Source: Carnobacterium sp. 17-4 (GTDB lineage: Bacteria; Bacillota; Bacilli; Lactobacillales; Carnobacteriaceae). From it: a stretch of 64,000 nt of DNA. Each line of letters opens with the position of its first letter. Position 1 is the first letter of the stretch. Of the stretch, positions 58,591-64,000 are shown piece by piece. Both the position numbers and the translations under genes were made by a program. Under the pieces are notes generated by a model. That model was not told where the DNA came from and made no database searches. It saw only the letters and a program-made list of their open reading frames with translations. The DNA is taken from NCBI RefSeq assembly GCF_000195575.1, contig NC_015391.1, forward strand, positions 1,108,501-1,172,500. Direction: 5' to 3'.

Positions 58591-58822
58591 ATTTGTAAAG
58601 CGAACACTCCATAAAAAATTCACTATGAAATTGAAGGTGCAATGATTGAGGAAGCTACATAAAAAAAAAATATTTTTACTTGACTTAAAGTTCACTCCAA
58701 GGTGTATCCTAATCCTTAATAAGGTGATTTTTACTGAAAAGACTTTTAAGTAGGAAGATTAGGCATGATTTAGTAAAATAAGCTTTACGAGGTAGATTCA
58801 TTATTAGTAAAGGAGTGTAATG

Positions 58823-59803
58823 ATGGAATATACAAAGCTAGGAAATACAGGAATGGATGTTTCAAGGATTTGTCTGGGAGCAATGAGTTTTGGAGATCCA
58901 GAAAAATGGATTCATAAGTGGGTATTAAATGAAGAGGAAAGTCGTCCCATTATTAAACGAGCATTGGAACTGGGTATCAATTTTTTTGATACTGCTAATA
59001 TCTATTCGATTGGAAAAAGTGAAGAAATTTTAGGAAAAGTATTAGAAGAGTATGCCAATCGAGATGAAATTGTATTAGCAACAAAAGTCCATGGTCACAT
59101 GTTTGACGGTCCAAACGGTGGCGGTCTATCAAGAAAAGCTGTTCTTTCTCAAATTGACCAAAGTTTAGAACGATTGCAAACCGATTATGTTGATTTGTAC
59201 ATTACTCATCGCTGGGATTATGATACGCCAATAGAGGAAACGATGGAAGCACTGCATGATATCGTGAAATCTGGCAAAGCAAGGTATATTGGTGCTTCTT
59301 CAATGTATGCTTGGCAATTTCAAAAAGCACAAAATATTGCAGAAAAAAACGGATGGACTAAATTTATATCTATGCAAGATCATTTGAATTTGATTTACCG
59401 TGAAGAAGAACGCGAGATGATTCCTTATTGCTTATCAGAAAAAATTTCTCTGACACCATACAGTCCTTTAGCTTCAGGGCGCCTAACAAGAGATTTATCC
59501 ATTCAAACAAAACGTACAGAAACGGATAAGATAGCACGTCTTAAATATGACAAAACAGCTGATCAGGACCTTGAAATTATTGAAAGAGTTGCACAACTAG
59601 CGGAACGTTATGAAGTCAGTAGAGTGCATGTAGCACTTGCATGGCTCTTGCAAAAAGAGGGAGTAGCTGCACCGATTATTGGAGCAACTAAACTTGAACA
59701 TGTAGAAACAGCTGTTGCTGCAGTAGATTTTAAACTTACTCCAGAAGATGTTCAATTTTTAGAAGAACCTTATATTCCACATCGTATTGTGGGTTTCTCA
59801 TAG
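58823..59803 (+). CDS. Aldo/keto reductase
   Basis: This 326-residue NADPH-dependent oxidoreductase has the AKR barrel with FFDTANIYSIGKSEEILG (catalytic Asp and Tyr), VLATKVHG (Lys) and YITHRWD (His) in place, and the C-terminal cofactor segment APIIGATKLEHVE. It belongs to the AKR group with ~320 residues (YajO/Tas-like). The ATG at 58823 is preferred over 58820 because AGGAG then lies seven bases away. A second AKR gene follows 40 bases downstream. Confidence 0.87.
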   Translation: MEYTKLGNTGMDVSRICLGAMSFGDPEKWIHKWVLNEEESRPIIKRALELGINFFDTANIYSIGKSEEILGKVLEEYANRDEIVLATKVHGHMFDGPNGGGLSRKAVLSQIDQSLERLQTDYVDLYITHRWDYDTPIEETMEALHDIVKSGKARYIGASSMYAWQFQKAQNIAEKNGWTKFISMQDHLNLIYREEEREMIPYCLSEKISLTPYSPLASGRLTRDLSIQTKRTETDKIARLKYDKTADQDLEIIERVAQLAERYEVSRVHVALAWLLQKEGVAAPIIGATKLEHVETAVAAVDFKLTPEDVQFLEEPYIPHRIVGFS

Positions 59804-59843
59804 GAAAATAAATAAACAAAATAAAAACATGGAGGTCGGTTAA

Positions 59844-60695
59844 ATGGAAACAGTTACACTAGCAAATGGTATAAAAATGCCAATTTTAGGCTATGGAGTG
59901 TATCAAGTAAATGATATTGAAGAATGTGAACGTGTGGTAAGCGAAGCCATTGAGGTAGGGTATCGTTCGATTGATACCGCACAAGCCTACAGGAATGAAT
60001 CCGCTGTTGGAAATGCTGTGAAGAAGAGTGGAATTCCTCGTGCAGACTTTTTTATCACAACAAAAGTTTGGATCTCAAATGCAGGATATGAAAAAGCAAA
60101 AGCTTCTATTGAAGAGTCTATGGAAAAATTGCAAACAGACTATTTGGATTTAGTTTTGATCCACCAACCATTTAACGATTACTATGGAACTTATCGTGCA
60201 ATGGAAGAATATTATAGAGCAGGAAAAATAAAAGCTATTGGAGTCAGTAATTTTTATCCAGACCGCTTTATTGATATTGCTGAGTTTAGCGATATCAAAC
60301 CTATGGTGAACCAAGTTGAAACGCATGTATTTAACCAGCAAGTAGAAGCACAGAGTATTATGGAAGAGTACAATACTCAAATTGAATCTTGGGGACCATT
60401 TGCTGAAGGTAGAAATGATTTCTTTAACAATGAACTATTGAAAAAAATCGGTGAGAACTATGGCAAGTCTGTAGCGCAAGTTGCTTTACGGTATTTGATT
60501 CAGCGAAATATTGTGGTCATTCCTAAAACAGTAACAAAAGAGCGCATGATCCAAAATTTTGATGTCTTTAACTTTTCATTGACGGATGAAGAAATGGCAA
60601 CGATTCTAGGGTTAAACCAAAAAGAAAGTTTGTTTTTCTCTCATTACGATCCAGAGACCGTTAAGTTTTTAACAGGCTTAGGTAAAATTAAATAA
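59844..60695 (+). CDS. Aldo/keto reductase (2,5-diketo-D-gluconate reductase type)
   Basis: This 283-residue AKR has SIDTAQAYRNESAVG (Asp, Tyr), FFITTKVW (Lys) and LVLIHQPF (His), the full catalytic tetrad, and the NADP-binding end IVVIPKTVTKERM. It resembles the AKR5/2,5-DKG reductase group that reduces aldehydes and methylglyoxal-like compounds; the physiological substrate is not apparent. ATG 59844 has GGAGG upstream. It is probably cotranscribed with the preceding AKR. Confidence 0.87.
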   Translation: METVTLANGIKMPILGYGVYQVNDIEECERVVSEAIEVGYRSIDTAQAYRNESAVGNAVKKSGIPRADFFITTKVWISNAGYEKAKASIEESMEKLQTDYLDLVLIHQPFNDYYGTYRAMEEYYRAGKIKAIGVSNFYPDRFIDIAEFSDIKPMVNQVETHVFNQQVEAQSIMEEYNTQIESWGPFAEGRNDFFNNELLKKIGENYGKSVAQVALRYLIQRNIVVIPKTVTKERMIQNFDVFNFSLTDEEMATILGLNQKESLFFSHYDPETVKFLTGLGKIK

Positions 60696-60818
60696 GAACT
60701 GAATAAAATTACTTTGAAAGAATAAGTAGATTTTACTATCTATTTATTCTTTTTTTTGCTAATATAGTTACCTGTAGTAATTATACTAGGTAAACTAATT
60801 AGAAAAGAGGGCTGAGCA

Positions 60819-61265
60819 ATGGATAGTCAACTATCTGAAGAATATATTGATGCATGTTTAAGTGCAAAACACACGATGCGGTTGCTGCCTGAACCACCTC
60901 CTGAAGTCCAACAGAGACACGTTTATATCATCAAAACATTATACAATTTATCAAAAGAGTTAACTGAGGTACGTATCAGTGACATCGCTGAGACACTTGG
61001 CGTAACACTGCCAAGTATCACAAAAAATATAACCTTGTTAGAAGACCTAGGTTATATAAAAAAAGTAGCCAACATTGAGGATAAACGGGTAGTAAATATC
61101 AAATTGACCAAAAAAGGACAAGCGTTGTATGAAAAAGTGGTCTATGAATTCCATCACAAAAATAGTCAGATTCTAAAGGATATTCCGGAAGAAGATATCC
61201 GACTAACGATAAAAACGATTTACCGAATATATGATTTAATGGAGCAAGAACATTCGCTCAATTAG
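60819..61265 (+). CDS. MarR-family transcriptional regulator
   Basis: This 148-residue winged-helix protein has the recognition region ISDIAETLGVTLPSITKNITLLEDLGYIKK and the wing with DKRVVNIKLTKKG. MarR dimers repress efflux genes and release DNA on binding small molecules. It lies 17 bases before the ABC exporter genes, so it is very likely their autoregulated repressor. The start has GAGGG upstream. Confidence 0.87.
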   Translation: MDSQLSEEYIDACLSAKHTMRLLPEPPPEVQQRHVYIIKTLYNLSKELTEVRISDIAETLGVTLPSITKNITLLEDLGYIKKVANIEDKRVVNIKLTKKGQALYEKVVYEFHHKNSQILKDIPEEDIRLTIKTIYRIYDLMEQEHSLN

Positions 61266-61282
61266 AAGGAGAGAAGCTAACA

Positions 61283-63019
61283 ATGTATAAAACATTAATG
61301 AAATCATTGCGACAATACAAGAAACCGTCGTATTTAACTATGCTTTTTATGGCATTAGAAGTTGCTACAGAAATTTTCATTCCATTTCTTATGGCAAAAA
61401 TTATTGACAAAGGGTTGATAGCAGGTGATCTAGATTATGTTTTTAAAATCGGATCACTCATGTTTCTGATGGCCTGCATGTCAATGTTATTTGGAGTATT
61501 AGGTGGAAAATTTTCTTCAGATGCCGCTGTAGGACTTTCGACGAATCTTCGTCAAGATATCTACGAAAATATTCAAACATTTGCCTTTGATAATATTGAT
61601 AAATATTCTTCATCCAGTCTGATTACAAGACTGACAACGGATATTACCAATATTCAAATGGCTTTTCAAATGATTTTAAAAACCATTATTCGAGCACCAT
61701 TCATGATTGCATTTGCCTTTGCAATGGCCTCTTATACGAATTTGAAATTATCTTTAACTATTTTAATTATTGTTCCGATTGCAGGTTTTATTTTAGTTGG
61801 ACTAATCTATCGCGTGCATCCTTATTTTATACAAGTATTTAAGAAATATGATCGATTGAATCAAACCGTACAAGAAGATATCAATGGTGTACGTGTTGTG
61901 AAATCGTTTGTTCGTGAAGAGAAAGAAATCGAAAAATTCAAAATAGCATCTGAGGATATTAAAAAGCTGTTTACAAAAGCAGAAAAAATCACAGCATTGA
62001 ATGCTCCAGTAATGCAGATCGCTATTTACTCTTGTTTGCTTCTTGTTTATTGGTTTGGGGCGAAATACGTTGTAGGCGGAACAATGAGTACGGGTGAATT
62101 AACAAGTTTCATTACGTACATGATGCAGATTCTAAGCAGCATCATGATGATTTCTATGATCTTTATCATGATTGTCATCTCGGAAGCTTCAGTAGAGCGT
62201 GTAACAGAAGTCTTAAAAGAAAAAGCAACCTTAGTAAATCCTAAAAACCCAATTACAACGATTGAAAATGGTGAAATTGAGTTTAGAAATGTTCAATTCA
62301 AATACAATGAACTATCAGAAGAACCAGATTTAAATAATATTAACTTTACAATCAAATCTGGGGAAACAATAGGGATCATCGGTGGAACAGGTAGTGGTAA
62401 AACTTCACTGATTCAATTAATCCCACGCTTATACGACGTGACTAAAGGTGAGGTATATGTTTCAGGTCATAACGTAAATGAGTATGATTTAGTTACCTTG
62501 CGTGATCAAATTGCAATGGTACTGCAAAAAAATACGTTGTTTTCAGGAACGATCATCGACAACTTACGTTGGGGAAATAAAGAGGCCTCTGAAGAGGAAA
62601 TTCGCCGCGTTGCGAAATTAGCCCAAGCGGATGATTTTATTCAAGAATTTCCAAATAAATATGAAACAATGCTGGACCAAGGTGGTTCAAACGTCTCCGG
62701 TGGTCAAAAACAGCGATTAACAATTGCACGTGCCTTGTTAAAACAACCAAAAATTTTGATTTTAGACGATTCAACAAGTGCTGTAGATACAAAAACAGAT
62801 GCTTATATTCGAAAAGCATTTATTGAAGAAATTCCAAATACAACAAAAATTATTGTGTCACAACGTATTTCTTCCATTCAAGATGCTGACCGTATTGTCG
62901 TGTTAGACGAAGGGGAAATCAGTGGGATTGGAACACACGAAGAATTGTTGGAAAATAATGAGATCTATAAAGAAGTATTTGATTCTCAAGTAAAAGGGGG
63001 GACAATAGTTGAAGAATAA
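61283..63019 (+). CDS. ABC exporter half-transporter, first subunit (degenerate ATP site)
   Basis: This 578-residue multidrug-type ABC half-transporter has six membrane helices (residues ~15-300) and a nucleotide-binding domain: Walker A GGTGSGKTS near 367, signature VSGGQKQR near 473 and Walker B ILILDDSTSAVD near 490. The catalytic Glu after Walker B is Asp, as in the first subunit of heterodimeric exporters of the LmrCD/BmrCD type. The next gene overlaps by 11 bases and should supply the competent site. Substrate unknown. Confidence 0.9.
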   Translation: MYKTLMKSLRQYKKPSYLTMLFMALEVATEIFIPFLMAKIIDKGLIAGDLDYVFKIGSLMFLMACMSMLFGVLGGKFSSDAAVGLSTNLRQDIYENIQTFAFDNIDKYSSSSLITRLTTDITNIQMAFQMILKTIIRAPFMIAFAFAMASYTNLKLSLTILIIVPIAGFILVGLIYRVHPYFIQVFKKYDRLNQTVQEDINGVRVVKSFVREEKEIEKFKIASEDIKKLFTKAEKITALNAPVMQIAIYSCLLLVYWFGAKYVVGGTMSTGELTSFITYMMQILSSIMMISMIFIMIVISEASVERVTEVLKEKATLVNPKNPITTIENGEIEFRNVQFKYNELSEEPDLNNINFTIKSGETIGIIGGTGSGKTSLIQLIPRLYDVTKGEVYVSGHNVNEYDLVTLRDQIAMVLQKNTLFSGTIIDNLRWGNKEASEEEIRRVAKLAQADDFIQEFPNKYETMLDQGGSNVSGGQKQRLTIARALLKQPKILILDDSTSAVDTKTDAYIRKAFIEEIPNTTKIIVSQRISSIQDADRIVVLDEGEISGIGTHEELLENNEIYKEVFDSQVKGGTIVEE

Positions 63020-64000
63020 TCCGATTACGAGACCAACTGTTAGTCCATTAAAAATATTTAAAAGAATTCTGTCTTATGCAACGAAACAATACAAATTACG
63101 GATCATTGTGGTAGTTGTCAGCATTGTCATTAGTGCGGCAACTAATGCGATTGGGATCAGTTTTACAAAGACTTTGATTGATGAGTACATTGCGCCACTT
63201 CTTACTCAAACAACACCTGATTTTTCGAACTTAGCGCGTACTATTGGGCTAATGGCGATGCTGTATTTGACCGGTGCTCTATTTACCTATATTTTTAATC
63301 GCACAATGGTTACAGTGTCACAGGGAATCCTTAAAGACATTCGTGATGAAATGTTTACGCACATGGAATCTTTGCCAATTCGTTATTTTGACAGCAATGC
63401 AACAGGCGATATCATGAGCCACTATACGAATGATACGGATACGTTAAGACAGATGATCAGTCAATCCATTCCGCAAATTTTTTCTTCCTTGATCATGATT
63501 TTATCGATTATTATTGCAATGTTTATTATTAATATCCCAATGACCTTAGTGGTTTTATTTATGGTTGGGATTATGGTTGCTGTTATTCGTACGATTGGTG
63601 GGAAAAGTGGACGTTACTTCTCGATTCAACAAGCCGCATTGGGTACGTTGAATGGTTATGTGGAAGAAATGATTGAAGGACAAAAAGTCGTGAAAGTATT
63701 CAATCATGAGGAAGAAGCAGTTGCTGACTTTAGTAAATTAAATGAAGTTTTGAGAGAAAATGCTACAAAAGCCAATACGTATGCGAATATTTTAATGCCG
63801 ATTATGGGAAATATTGGGAACTTTATGTATTTGTTAACAGCTGTCATAGGAGCTACGTTGTCGATCACCGGCTTAACGGCTTTAACGGTTGGTAGTATAG
63901 CGTCTTTTGTTCAATTTACGAAAAGTATCACTATGCCTGTAGCGCAGATTTCACAACAGTTTAATGTGATTATCTTATCGCTTGCGGGTGCAGAACGTAT
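63009..64000 (+). CDS. ABC exporter half-transporter, second subunit, 3' end outside window
   Basis: A TTG at 63009, seven bases after GGGGGG, opens a frame that runs to the window end (about 330 codons). It encodes LKNNPITRPTVSP, then transmembrane helices (RIIVVVVSIVISAATNAIG; FSSLIMILSIIIAMFI) and the intracellular loop LPIRYFDSNATGDIMSHYTND typical of this subunit. It overlaps the preceding gene by 11 bases in another frame, so the two are translated together as a heterodimer. The ATPase domain lies beyond the edge. Confidence 0.9.
   Translation, partial: MKNNPITRPTVSPLKIFKRILSYATKQYKLRIIVVVVSIVISAATNAIGISFTKTLIDEYIAPLLTQTTPDFSNLARTIGLMAMLYLTGALFTYIFNRTMVTVSQGILKDIRDEMFTHMESLPIRYFDSNATGDIMSHYTNDTDTLRQMISQSIPQIFSSLIMILSIIIAMFIINIPMTLVVLFMVGIMVAVIRTIGGKSGRYFSIQQAALGTLNGYVEEMIEGQKVVKVFNHEEEAVADFSKLNEVLRENATKANTYANILMPIMGNIGNFMYLLTAVIGATLSITGLTALTVGSIASFVQFTKSITMPVAQISQQFNVIILSLAGAER

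Overview
The window is low-GC Gram-positive chromosome. Gene order (rpsB-tsf, pyrH-frr, uppS-cdsA-rseP-proS-polC, rimP-nusA-rnpM-ylxQ-infB-rbfA, truB-ribF, hrcA-grpE-dnaK-dnaJ, lepA), the PolC-type polymerase, a CIRCE operator, strong GGAGG ribosome binding sites and protein similarity as I remember it point to the Lactobacillales, most likely Carnobacterium (genus inferred, not proven).

Positions 1-34500 are conserved housekeeping backbone. They run from the 3' part of an SNF2-family helicase through translation factors, UMP kinase, isoprenoid and phospholipid synthesis, the site-2 protease, PolC, the NusA/IF2 operon, a LysM polysaccharide deacetylase, TruB/RibF, arginine synthesis (argG, argH), the heat-shock operon and lepA. 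Nearly every operon ends in a clear intrinsic terminator. Two leader regions look regulatory: a folded rpsB leader and a perfect terminator hairpin between the promoter and first gene of the nusA operon.

Positions 34500-46400 are an AT-rich accessory island that starts immediately behind lepA with the C-terminal stub of a tyrosine integrase. It carries several tiny ORFs and a Thoeris anti-phage operon with two different TIR proteins flanking a SIR2-SLOG ThsA. The full-length ThsA frame has no ATG, GTG or TTG start and appears to begin at ATA or ATT. The island also holds a GNAT gene divergent from Thoeris and a 1675-residue protein that fuses an Hsp90/sacsin-type ATPase, a long unassigned middle, an AlbA-like domain and a C-terminal caspase-like protease with His and Cys in place. 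I do not recognise that protein as a named system; it is the best candidate here for an undescribed defence gene. It lies between diverged direct repeats. The island's right side decays into a truncated GNAT copy and a transposase remnant.

Positions 46600-64000 are mixed accessory and backbone genes: an FAD/NAD(P)-binding protein between 363-bp direct repeats, a YeiH-type exporter with a divergent LysR regulator, a zinc-starvation cluster (31-bp Zur-like palindrome, Cys-free L33, thioredoxin-reductase-like flavoprotein, Cys-free S14, small metal-homeostasis-like protein), small hypothetical, SHOCT and lipoprotein genes, an SOS-controlled UvrX-YolD-SSB-like operon with a LexA box, two aldo/keto reductases, and a MarR-regulated heterodimeric ABC exporter whose second subunit runs off the right edge.
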